From assembly GCA_031283865.1 (NCBI GenBank), contig JAITAX010000219.1, forward strand, positions 1 to 7,134: 7,134 nt of DNA. Reading direction: 5' to 3'. The notes below the pieces were generated by a model. The model did not search any database. It saw nothing but the letters and a program-made list of their open reading frames with translations, and had not been told where the DNA came from. How positions within the stretch are numbered: position 1 is the stretch's first letter; every line of letters begins with the position of its first letter. Positions 1 through 6,196 of this stretch are shown piece after piece. The position numbers and the translations under genes were made by a program. This DNA comes from Eubacteriales Family XIII. Incertae Sedis bacterium. GTDB taxonomy: Bacteria; Bacillota; Clostridia; Peptostreptococcales; Anaerovoracaceae.

Positions 1-810
1 GGCGTGTACAAAAACGGCCTCCCCGTCAAGATGAACGCCCGCGCGGCGGCGGGCGACGTTCTCACGGTGATCTTCCCCGAGGAGGAGAGCGGCTTTGCGC
101 CCGAGCCTATCCCGATCCGCGTCGTCCGTGAGGACGCGGACCTGCTCGCGGTCGACAAGCAGGCGGGGCTTGTCGTCCATCCGACGAAAGGCCATCCCGC
201 GCACACGATTGCGAACGGCCTCATGCAGCGCATGGCGGAACGCGGCGAGCGCTATAAGATCCGCTTTGTCAACCGCCTCGACATGGACACGACGGGGCTT
301 CTGCTCGTCGCAAAGAACGCGTACAGCCAAGAGGACTTCGCGCGGCAGGCGGCGGCGAACCGCGTCGTAAAGCGCTATGAGACGATTGTTACGGGCTTGG
401 TCCGGGCCGATGAGGGCCGGATCGCGCTTGCAATCGGCAAGGAGGCGGAGGATGGGCTCAGGCGCATCGTCCGCGCGGACGGTTTTCCCTCCGAGACGCG
501 CTATCGCGTATTGGAGCGCTTCGCCTGCGGGCGCGGCTATACGCACCTTGGAATCGAACTCATGACGGGGCGGACGCACCAGATACGCGTTCATCTGGCG
601 CATATCGGCCATGCCGTCGTCGGCGATGCGCTCTACGGCGAGACCGCGCCCCTGCTGATAGAGCGACAGGCCCTGCACGCGGCCAAGCTCGTATTCCGCC
701 ATCCGAGGACGGGGGAGGACCTGCGTCTCGCCGCGCCTCTGCCTGCGGATATGGCACAGTTGCTCGAACGCCTGCGCGCGGCCTGCGGCGGCGGGGGCGG
801 GGGAGACTGA
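1..810 (+). CDS. RluA-family pseudouridine synthase (5' partial)
   Basis: This enzyme isomerises specific uridines to pseudouridine in structured RNA, most likely 23S rRNA or tRNA, in the cytoplasm. The frame is open from base 1, so the start codon lies upstream; the GTG at 4 is probably internal. The first ~30 codons (VYKNGLPVK ... GDVLTV) look like the tail of an S4 RNA-binding domain, as in RluC/RluD-type proteins. The catalytic domain follows: the signature R92-L93-D94-x-D-T-T-G carries the catalytic aspartate (codon at 280-282, counting codons from base 1), and GRTHQIRVHL at codons 190-199 is the second conserved block, followed by GDALYG. About 269 codons are present against roughly 300 for the full family, so only a short N-terminal piece is missing. 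The C-terminus is odd: it ends Cys, six glycines, Asp, from a G-rich run at 785-807. The family is certain; the RNA target site cannot be told. Confidence 0.93.
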   Translation, partial: GVYKNGLPVKMNARAAAGDVLTVIFPEEESGFAPEPIPIRVVREDADLLAVDKQAGLVVHPTKGHPAHTIANGLMQRMAERGERYKIRFVNRLDMDTTGLLLVAKNAYSQEDFARQAAANRVVKRYETIVTGLVRADEGRIALAIGKEAEDGLRRIVRADGFPSETRYRVLERFACGRGYTHLGIELMTGRTHQIRVHLAHIGHAVVGDALYGETAPLLIERQALHAAKLVFRHPRTGEDLRLAAPLPADMAQLLERLRAACGGGGGGD

Positions 811-861
811 GGAACGCATTGAGACCGCAGCTGTGAAACTATTAACAGATAAGGATTTATT

Positions 862-1728
862 ATGAAAATTTCTGCCATTTTGAAACACAAGAAGACATTT
901 TCCTTTGAGGTCTTCGCGCCCAAACCGGACAAACCCTTGGAACCGCTCATGTTCACCCTGTCCAAGCTCTACGGCTTCGCGCCCGATTTCATCAGTTGCA
1001 CCTACGGGGCCGGGGGAACGAACAAGGGGCGCAGCTTGGATGTATGCGCGGCTGTAAAAGCCGACGGGCAGGAGATCATGACGCATTTCACCTGCATCGG
1101 CAATACGCGCGCGGATGTGCGGGACTATATCGGGAAATGCGCGGATCTCGGCATAGAAAACGTGCTGGCCCTGCGCGGCGATTTCCCCGCGGGCTGGGAG
1201 GGAACGCGCGGCGATTTCAGCTATGCGGACGAATTGCTTTCCTTTTTCGGCGCCGAGTTTCCGCAGTTGTGCATGGCGGTCGCGGGCTATCCGGAGAAGC
1301 ATATCGCGGCGGAATCCCCGGAGGCCGACATTGCGCGCCTGCGCGTCAAGCAGGATAAGGGCGCGGAACTCGTGGTGACGCAGCTCTGCTATGACGTTGA
1401 CGCCTATCTGCGTTACGCGGAGCGCATACGGAGAGCGGGCGTGACATTGCCCGTCGTCGTGGGTGTCATGCCCGTGCTGTTCAAGGAGCCGACGATCAGG
1501 ACCACCATATTCAACGGCTGCTCCATTCCTGCGGAATTGGCTTCCATATTCGGCAAATACGGCGAAGACCCCGACGGTTTCAAGAAAGCCGGAAAGGAAT
1601 ACACAGCCGGTCTGCTGGAACGCTTCCTGCGGGCCGGCATCGACGGGCTGCACATCTACACGATGAACAAACATGAGGACGTCGGCGATATCGTGCGAAA
1701 CGCCGGGATCAGAAGCGCACTCGCCTGA
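862..1728 (+). CDS. metF: 5,10-methylenetetrahydrofolate reductase MetF
   Basis: This cytoplasmic flavoenzyme reduces 5,10-methylene-THF to 5-methyl-THF, the methyl donor for methionine synthesis, and in some anaerobes it serves the methyl branch of the Wood-Ljungdahl route. The 288 residues match the short bacterial MetF (about 290-300 aa), without the regulatory domain of eukaryotic enzymes. Visible landmarks of the TIM-barrel family are SFEVFAPK (residues 14-21, with E16 at the place of the catalytic Glu of E. coli MetF), CTYGAGGTN (46-54), LRGD (104-107, with D107 at the flavin/folate-binding Asp), AGYPEKH (141-147), TQ (173-174) and GLHIYTMNK near the end. The start at 862 is preceded by AAGGA at 851-855 with a 6-nt spacer. 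It lies 51 nt after the pseudouridine synthase, and no metH, metV or folate gene is adjacent, so the partner pathway cannot be read from context. The opening SFEVFAPK differs slightly from the common SFEFFPPK. Confidence 0.95.
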   Translation: MKISAILKHKKTFSFEVFAPKPDKPLEPLMFTLSKLYGFAPDFISCTYGAGGTNKGRSLDVCAAVKADGQEIMTHFTCIGNTRADVRDYIGKCADLGIENVLALRGDFPAGWEGTRGDFSYADELLSFFGAEFPQLCMAVAGYPEKHIAAESPEADIARLRVKQDKGAELVVTQLCYDVDAYLRYAERIRRAGVTLPVVVGVMPVLFKEPTIRTTIFNGCSIPAELASIFGKYGEDPDGFKKAGKEYTAGLLERFLRAGIDGLHIYTMNKHEDVGDIVRNAGIRSALA

Positions 1729-1810
1729 TCGGGCGCCGCTTCGCGCCGGGTGATCGGGGCGGGGCGCCGTTTCGCACTGTGCGGCCCCGGGGACGGGGCG
1801 CCGTTTCGCC
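1726..1810. repeat. Cluster of three GC-rich imperfect direct repeats
   Basis: The gap behind metF contains the core GGGCGCCGYTTCGC three times: 1731-1744 (with C at the variable position), 1762-1775 and 1796-1809 (both with T). The last two copies are identical over 16 nt (1760-1775 and 1794-1809). The spacing is 31 and 34 nt. The octamer TGATCGGG also occurs twice, at 1726 (overlapping the metF stop codon) and at 1751. Short stem-loops can be drawn: GGCGC/GCGCC at 1732-1736 with 1743-1747, and GCCCC/GGGGC at 1784-1788 with 1795-1799. No run of T follows either, so a classical intrinsic terminator is not supported. It could be an interspersed repeat, a structured 3' UTR or locally duplicated DNA. 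Confidence 0.7.
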
Positions 1811-1840
1811 GGCAATGACGAAAGGGACAGGTAGAGGTAT

Positions 1841-3415
1841 ATGAGTAAAGGAAAGAGATTGTCGGAAAACATGCCGCCCGCCGGGCGGCCCGTTCGAAGC
1901 TGCGTTCGCCTTGCTGCCTTCGTCGCGGCCTTGGCGCTTTCCGCCGACTGCGCTTTCGCGAGCGGCGGCGAGGCGGCGGAAGAAAGCGCACATGCGCTGG
2001 GAAGTCTCCTGCCGTTTTGGAGCGTGGCCCCTTTCGCCGGGCTTTTGCTCTCCATCGCGATCTTCCCCTTGGTGAAACCGCATTGGTGGGAAAAGCACCT
2101 GTTCAAGGTTTCAATCTTCTGGTCGCTCCTGTTCTTCGTGCCTTTCGCGATTGCGCTCGGGGCGGAACCGGCTTTCTTCGAGCTGATTGAGATCGTTCTG
2201 CTCGACTATCTGCCTTTCATCATACTGCTTTGGGGCCTGTTCGCCGTGTCGGGCGGCATCGTGCTGCGCGGTGATCTGGTCGGGACGCCCAAGGTCAACC
2301 TGCTCTTGCTGCTGATCGGAACGCTGCTCGCGAGCTGGGTCGGCACGACGGGCGCCAGTATGCTTTTGATCCGCCCCCTGCTGCGCGCCAACGAATCGCG
2401 GAAGAAGAAAGCGCACATCGTCGTGTTCTTCATCTTCCTCGTATCCAATATGGGCGGCTGCCTGACGCCGGTCGGCGACCCGCCGCTCTTTCTCGGCTTC
2501 CTGCGCGGCGTGCCTTTCTTCTGGACGATGCGCCTTTTGCCGCTGCTCATCGTCAATACGGTCGTGCTGCTCGCGGTGTTTTTCATCATGGACACGCGGC
2601 TTTATAAGAAAGAGTTTCAGGGCCGGGATCCGGACGGGTCTTCGGCGTTCGCTGCCGTCGGCGCATACGACGGGGGCGACGCGGGCGTACCCGCGCGCGC
2701 GGCGGCGAAGTCCGCTCCGCTCAGCCTGGCCGGCGCGCACAACCTGCTCTTCCTCGCCGTCATCGTCGGCAGCGTCATCCTGAGCGGCATCACTTCGACG
2801 CATCCCTCTTTCTACGACGAAAACTTGGGCGTGCTGTTCGGCATACCCGTGTACGACGAGGTGATCCTGCCCTACAACAGCGTGTTGCAGATGGCGCTCA
2901 TCGTCTTGGCCGGCATCTTTTCGATCATCACCACGAAGAGCGAGCTGCGCAAGGAAAACCTGTTCACCTGGGGGCCGATCAAGGAGGTCGCGCACCTCTT
3001 CATCGGCATCTTCATCACGATGATCCCCGCGCTCGCCATCCTGAACGCGCGCGGCGCGGAGCTGGGACTTACGAGCCCGTGGCAGTTCTTCTGGGCGACG
3101 GGCGCGCTTTCGAGCTTTCTCGACAACGCGCCGACCTACCTCGTGTTCATGACTACGGCCGGCTCGCTCGGCGCGGCGGAGGGCCTGTCCACGGCGGCCG
3201 GACTTATCGCGCCCAAACTGCTGCTCGCCGTTTCGGCCGGCGCGGTGTTCATGGGCGCGAACACCTACATAGGCAACGCGCCGAACTTCATGGTGCGTTC
3301 GATCGCCGAGGAGAACGGGATCAAGATGCCGAGCTTCTTCGGTTACATCGGCTGGTCGCTGTGCTTCCTCGTGCCGCTGTTTCTGCTCGATACGCTGATA
3401 TTTTTTCTGAATTAG
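1841..3415 (+). CDS. Na+/H+ antiporter-like permease, ArsB/NhaD/CitMHS superfamily
   Basis: This polytopic inner-membrane protein of the ion transporter superfamily probably exchanges sodium for protons; a carboxylate substrate cannot be excluded because CitMHS-type relatives share the fold. Its 524 residues contain many hydrophobic stretches and family hallmarks: GCLTPVGDPPL (206-216), SFLDNAPTY (425-433, with buried D428-N429) and GNAPNF (478-483). The two Asn-Ala-Pro motifs lie in the second half, as expected for discontinuous helices at the ion site. A hydrophilic Ala/Gly-rich loop (about 255-295) splits the two halves. Residues 18-40 (basic stretch, hydrophobic core, then AFA before SGG) resemble a cleavable signal peptide. 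Start choice: ATG 1841 has AGAGG at 1833-1837 only 3 nt away; the in-frame ATG at 1871 is an alternative and would still keep the signal segment. It sits 112 nt after metF with no evident functional tie. The superfamily is sure, the substrate less so. Confidence 0.85.
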   Translation: MSKGKRLSENMPPAGRPVRSCVRLAAFVAALALSADCAFASGGEAAEESAHALGSLLPFWSVAPFAGLLLSIAIFPLVKPHWWEKHLFKVSIFWSLLFFVPFAIALGAEPAFFELIEIVLLDYLPFIILLWGLFAVSGGIVLRGDLVGTPKVNLLLLLIGTLLASWVGTTGASMLLIRPLLRANESRKKKAHIVVFFIFLVSNMGGCLTPVGDPPLFLGFLRGVPFFWTMRLLPLLIVNTVVLLAVFFIMDTRLYKKEFQGRDPDGSSAFAAVGAYDGGDAGVPARAAAKSAPLSLAGAHNLLFLAVIVGSVILSGITSTHPSFYDENLGVLFGIPVYDEVILPYNSVLQMALIVLAGIFSIITTKSELRKENLFTWGPIKEVAHLFIGIFITMIPALAILNARGAELGLTSPWQFFWATGALSSFLDNAPTYLVFMTTAGSLGAAEGLSTAAGLIAPKLLLAVSAGAVFMGANTYIGNAPNFMVRSIAEENGIKMPSFFGYIGWSLCFLVPLFLLDTLIFFLN

Positions 3416-3416
3416 A

Positions 3417-3445
3417 TTGACCCGGAACGGGCGAAAGAGTAAAAT
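3417..3445 (+). promoter_or_regulatory. Sigma-70-type promoter for the ilvC operon
   Basis: TTGACC at 3417-3422 and TAAAAT at 3440-3445 are separated by exactly 17 nt; each hexamer differs from consensus (TTGACA, TATAAT) at one position. The element starts one base after the antiporter stop codon and lies in an AT-richer patch of a GC-rich sequence. The predicted start of transcription is near 3452, giving a leader of about 58 nt before ilvC. The spacer holds a small inverted repeat, CCCG-GAA-CGGG (3421-3431), that touches the -35 box and might be bound by a regulator. Position and spacing support it well; there is no experimental proof. Confidence 0.7.
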
Positions 3446-3496
3446 AGTATAGATTTATTGTGATCGTTTCGCGCAGGGCAGGGAGAAATAAAAAAC

Positions 3497-3503
3497 AAGG
3501 AGA
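3497..3503 (+). promoter_or_regulatory. Strong ribosome binding site of ilvC
   Basis: AAGGAGA lies 6 nt upstream of the ATG at 3510, a near-perfect Shine-Dalgarno match. It fixes the ilvC start and suggests high expression. Confidence 0.85.
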
Positions 3504-3509
3504 TGTAAA

Positions 3510-4505
3510 ATGGCAAAAATCTATTACCAAAATGATTGCAATTTGTCGCTTTTGGACGGAAAAACAGTGGCGATCATCGGATACGGCAGCCAGGGACACG
3601 CGCACGCGCTGAATCTGAAAGAAAGCGGCGTGAACGCAATCGTCGGGCTGTACGAGGGCAGCAAGTCTTGGAAAGAGGCCGAAAGTGCGGGGTTGAAAGT
3701 AAAGACCGCCTTTGAGGCCGCGAAAGAGGCGGACGTGATTATGATACTCGTCCCCGACGAAAAGCAAGCCGAGATCTACGCGCAGAGCATCGCGCCGAAC
3801 CTGACGGAGGGCAAGATGCTCATGTTCGCGCATGGATTCAATATTCATTTCCAGCAGATAATCCCCCCCGCCGACGTCGATGTGACGATGATCGCGCCCA
3901 AGGGTCCCGGTCATACGGTCCGCAGCGAGTACGTTGCGGGCAAGGGCGTACCCTGCCTGATCGCGGTGCACCAAGACTACACGGGCAAGGCGCGCGACAA
4001 GGCGCTGGCCTACGCGGCCGGCATAGGCGGCTCGAGGGCCGGCGTGCTCGCGACGACCTACCGGGAGGAAACGGAAACGGACCTTTTCGGGGAGCAGGCC
4101 GTGCTGTGCGGCGGCGTGACGGCGCTGATGCAGGCGGGTTATGAAACGCTCGTCGAGGCGGGCTACGAGCCGGAAAGCGCGTATTTCGAGTGCATTCACG
4201 AGATGAAGCTCATCGTGGACATGATCTACCAGGGCGGCTTCGGCCGTATGCGCTACTCGATCTCCAACACGGCCGAATACGGCGATTACGAGACGGGCAA
4301 GCGCATCATCACGGACGCGACGCGGACCGAGATGCGCAAGATCCTCGAGGAGATACAGGACGGGACTTTCGCGCGGAATTGGATTGCGGAGAACGCCGCG
4401 GGCCGGCCGCATTTCCTCGCGACGCGGCGCATCAAGGCCTCACACGAGTTAGAAAATGTAGGAAAAGAACTCAGAAAGATGTATTCGTGGAACAAGGAGA
4501 GTTAG
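3510..4505 (+). CDS. ilvC: Ketol-acid reductoisomerase (class I, short form)
   Basis: This cytoplasmic enzyme of valine/isoleucine/leucine synthesis converts 2-acetolactate and 2-aceto-2-hydroxybutyrate to the dihydroxyacids, using Mg2+ and a nicotinamide cofactor. The 331 residues are typical of class I. The Rossmann motif GYGSQGHAHAL is at 24-34. The C-terminal knotted domain carries the metal ligands D191 and E195 (in DLFGEQAV), E227 and E231 (in ECIHEMK), the conserved K131 (in APKGPGHTVR), H108 and S252 (in YSISNTAEYGD). All the catalytic residues I can place are present. The cofactor loop after strand beta-2 reads L47-Y-E-G-S-K-S-W54; E49 is acidic where NADPH-dependent enzymes usually carry basic residues, so NADH use is possible. 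It is first in the block after the promoter at 3417-3445 and abuts ilvB with no spacer. Confidence 0.97.
   Translation: MAKIYYQNDCNLSLLDGKTVAIIGYGSQGHAHALNLKESGVNAIVGLYEGSKSWKEAESAGLKVKTAFEAAKEADVIMILVPDEKQAEIYAQSIAPNLTEGKMLMFAHGFNIHFQQIIPPADVDVTMIAPKGPGHTVRSEYVAGKGVPCLIAVHQDYTGKARDKALAYAAGIGGSRAGVLATTYREETETDLFGEQAVLCGGVTALMQAGYETLVEAGYEPESAYFECIHEMKLIVDMIYQGGFGRMRYSISNTAEYGDYETGKRIITDATRTEMRKILEEIQDGTFARNWIAENAAGRPHFLATRRIKASHELENVGKELRKMYSWNKES
4494..4500 (+). promoter_or_regulatory. ilvB ribosome binding site inside the ilvC 3' end
   Basis: AAGGAGA sits within the last codons of ilvC, 5 nt before the ilvB ATG at 4506, which directly follows the ilvC stop TAG (4503-4505). It is the same heptamer as in front of ilvC. 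This fixes the ilvB start and implies translational coupling of the two enzymes. Confidence 0.85.
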
Positions 4506-6170
4506 ATGCGTCTCAGCGGGGCAAAAATTATAATGGAATGTCTGCTGGAGCAGGGGACGGACACGATCTTCGGCTTCCCGGGCGGACAGATCATGCCGCT
4601 CTACGACGCGCTTTACGACTATACGGCGTCCGGGCGCATACGGCATATCCTGACCTGTCACGAACAGGGCGCGACGCACGCGGCCGACGGTTTTGCGCGC
4701 GCCTCGGGGCGCGTGGGCGTCTGTTTCGCGACGAGCGGTCCCGGCGCCACGAACACGGTGACGGGCATCGCCACGGCCTATATGGACAGCTCGCCGATTG
4801 TCGTCATCACGGGGCAGGTCCCCGTTTCCCTGATCGGCAGGGATTCGTTTCAGGAGGTTGACATCGTGGGGATCACGCTCCCCATAACGAAGCACAGCTT
4901 TCTCTGCAAGGACGTGAACGAGCTTGCGGCGGCGGTTCGCCACGCCTTTCGCATCGCGAAAAGCGGCCGGCCCGGTCCCGTTCTGATCGACGTTCCCAAG
5001 AATCTCATGACGGAAACGGCGATCTATAAGCCCATGGCGCCCCTGCCCGCGGAGGTCGTAGCCCCGCCCCCGGCCGACCGCATCAAGCTTTTGGCGCGCC
5101 ATCTCAACGAGGCGAAGCGGCCCGTCCTGTGCGCGGGCGGCGGCGTTGTCGTTTCGGACGCTTCGGCGCTCTTGACGGAGCTTGCGGAGAAAGCGCAGAT
5201 ACCCGTCGCGACGACGCTCATGTGTCTCGGCGCTTTCGACAGGAACAATCCGCTCTCCCTCGGCATGGTGGGTATGCACGGCGAGCGGGACGCGAATATG
5301 GCCGTTCACAACGCGGACCTGCTCGTCGCGCTCGGTATGCGCTTCAGCGACCGCGTGACGGGCGATCTGCGGCGCTTCGCAAAGGGCGCGACCGTCGTGC
5401 ATGTGGACATCGACCGCTCGGAGATCGACAAAAACGTGACGAGCGACGAGCATATCCTATGCGACGTGCGTGACGCGCTCGCGCGGCTCCTGCCCTTGGT
5501 TAAGGCGAACAAGCGCCGCGCGTGGAACGAGTCGGTGCGCGCCTACAGGCGCGCGCCGTCCGCGAATCGGGAGGCTGAGGGCTTCGGCCCCTCGCAGATC
5601 TTTCCGATTGTGTACGAAGCGCTGGGCGATGAGACAATCGTAGCCACGGACGTGGGCCAGCACCAGATGTGGACGGCGCAGAAATGGCCTTTTTCGAAGC
5701 CGCGCCGCCTCATCACCTCGGGCGGGCTCGGGACGATGGGTTTCGGCCTCGGCGCCGCAATCGGCGCGCAGATCGCGAATCCGGGCAAGCGCGTGATCCT
5801 CTTCACGGGCGACGGCAGCTTCCGCATGAACTGCGCAGAGCTTATGACGGTTTCCGCGCAGGGCCTGCCGATCCTCGTATTCGTGCTGAAAAACAACACC
5901 TTGGGCATGGTGCGCCAATGGCAGAAGCTGTTCTATGACAGGCGCTTCTCGGCGACGGATTTACCGGATGTGCTGAATTATGAGGGCTTGGCGGCCTCGT
6001 TCGGCCTGTTCGGCAGACAGGTCGCGGACGCGGACGGGCTTCGGGACGCGATACGCGAGGCGCTTGCGTCGGGACGCGGCGCGGTCATAGCCTGCGAGCT
6101 TTCCATAGATGAGAACGTATGGCCCATCGTGCCGCCCGGCGACGCGATCAACAACCAATTGACGGAGTGA
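4506..6170 (+). CDS. ilvB: Acetohydroxyacid (acetolactate) synthase, large catalytic subunit
   Basis: This ThDP-, Mg2+- and FAD-dependent enzyme condenses two pyruvates, or pyruvate with 2-ketobutyrate, and makes the substrates of IlvC. The 554 residues match the family. In the N-terminal domain FGFPGGQIMPLYDAL (22-36) is followed by the catalytic glutamate E53 in CHEQGATHAADGFARASG. A central FAD-type domain (about 190-340) includes GMVGMHG at 253-259. The C-terminal ThDP domain has the metal/diphosphate motif GDG (435-437) ending in NN (463-464). VRQWQKLFYDRRFS right after it, with the conserved Trp, is typical of biosynthetic AHAS rather than catabolic AlsS. It starts immediately behind ilvC. 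The regulatory subunit gene (ilvN/ilvH) that often follows ilvB is absent; a nuclease-like gene follows instead. Feedback regulation therefore depends on a subunit coded elsewhere or is missing. Confidence 0.95.
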   Translation: MRLSGAKIIMECLLEQGTDTIFGFPGGQIMPLYDALYDYTASGRIRHILTCHEQGATHAADGFARASGRVGVCFATSGPGATNTVTGIATAYMDSSPIVVITGQVPVSLIGRDSFQEVDIVGITLPITKHSFLCKDVNELAAAVRHAFRIAKSGRPGPVLIDVPKNLMTETAIYKPMAPLPAEVVAPPPADRIKLLARHLNEAKRPVLCAGGGVVVSDASALLTELAEKAQIPVATTLMCLGAFDRNNPLSLGMVGMHGERDANMAVHNADLLVALGMRFSDRVTGDLRRFAKGATVVHVDIDRSEIDKNVTSDEHILCDVRDALARLLPLVKANKRRAWNESVRAYRRAPSANREAEGFGPSQIFPIVYEALGDETIVATDVGQHQMWTAQKWPFSKPRRLITSGGLGTMGFGLGAAIGAQIANPGKRVILFTGDGSFRMNCAELMTVSAQGLPILVFVLKNNTLGMVRQWQKLFYDRRFSATDLPDVLNYEGLAASFGLFGRQVADADGLRDAIREALASGRGAVIACELSIDENVWPIVPPGDAINNQLTE

Positions 6171-6196
6171 GGGTCCAAGCCTCGGGAAAGAAAGAG

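Noticed and set aside
819..845. Possible metF promoter: TTGAGA (819-824) and TATTAA (840-845)
   Set aside because: The spacer is only 15 nt and the -10 match is poor, so it is not convincing; metF could equally be read from upstream.
1732..1799. Hairpins behind metF as an intrinsic terminator
   Set aside because: The stems are only 5 bp and no T-tract follows them; structure is possible but termination is not supported.
2111..2995. 294-aa open frame on the minus strand opposite the antiporter
   Set aside because: It is antisense to a gene with clear family motifs; its translation is rich in Arg, Glu, Asp, Gln and His without a fold, as expected from the complement of hydrophobic GC-rich codons.
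3421..3431. CCCG-GAA-CGGG as a terminator for the antiporter
   Set aside because: The stem is 4 bp and is followed by an A-rich, not T-rich, stretch; it lies inside the promoter spacer.
3321..4412. 363-aa minus-strand frame opposite ilvC
   Set aside because: It lies over the conserved ilvC coding sequence, has no recognisable domain, and spans the promoter region; it is a shadow of high-GC codon bias.
4190..4861. 223-aa plus-strand frame across the ilvC-ilvB junction
   Set aside because: It is a +1-type shadow of two verified genes; the protein is Arg-rich and featureless, and there is no sign of programmed frameshifting.
4449..5453. 334-aa minus-strand frame opposite ilvB
   Set aside because: Antisense to the catalytic domains of ilvB, with low-complexity Arg/His/Ala composition and no known motif.
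6119..6196. Upstream start of the NYN gene inside ilvB (ATG 6119 or GTG 6167)
   Set aside because: The extra residues are Arg-rich shadow sequence of ilvB, no proper ribosome site precedes them, and the NYN fold begins right at M 6197.
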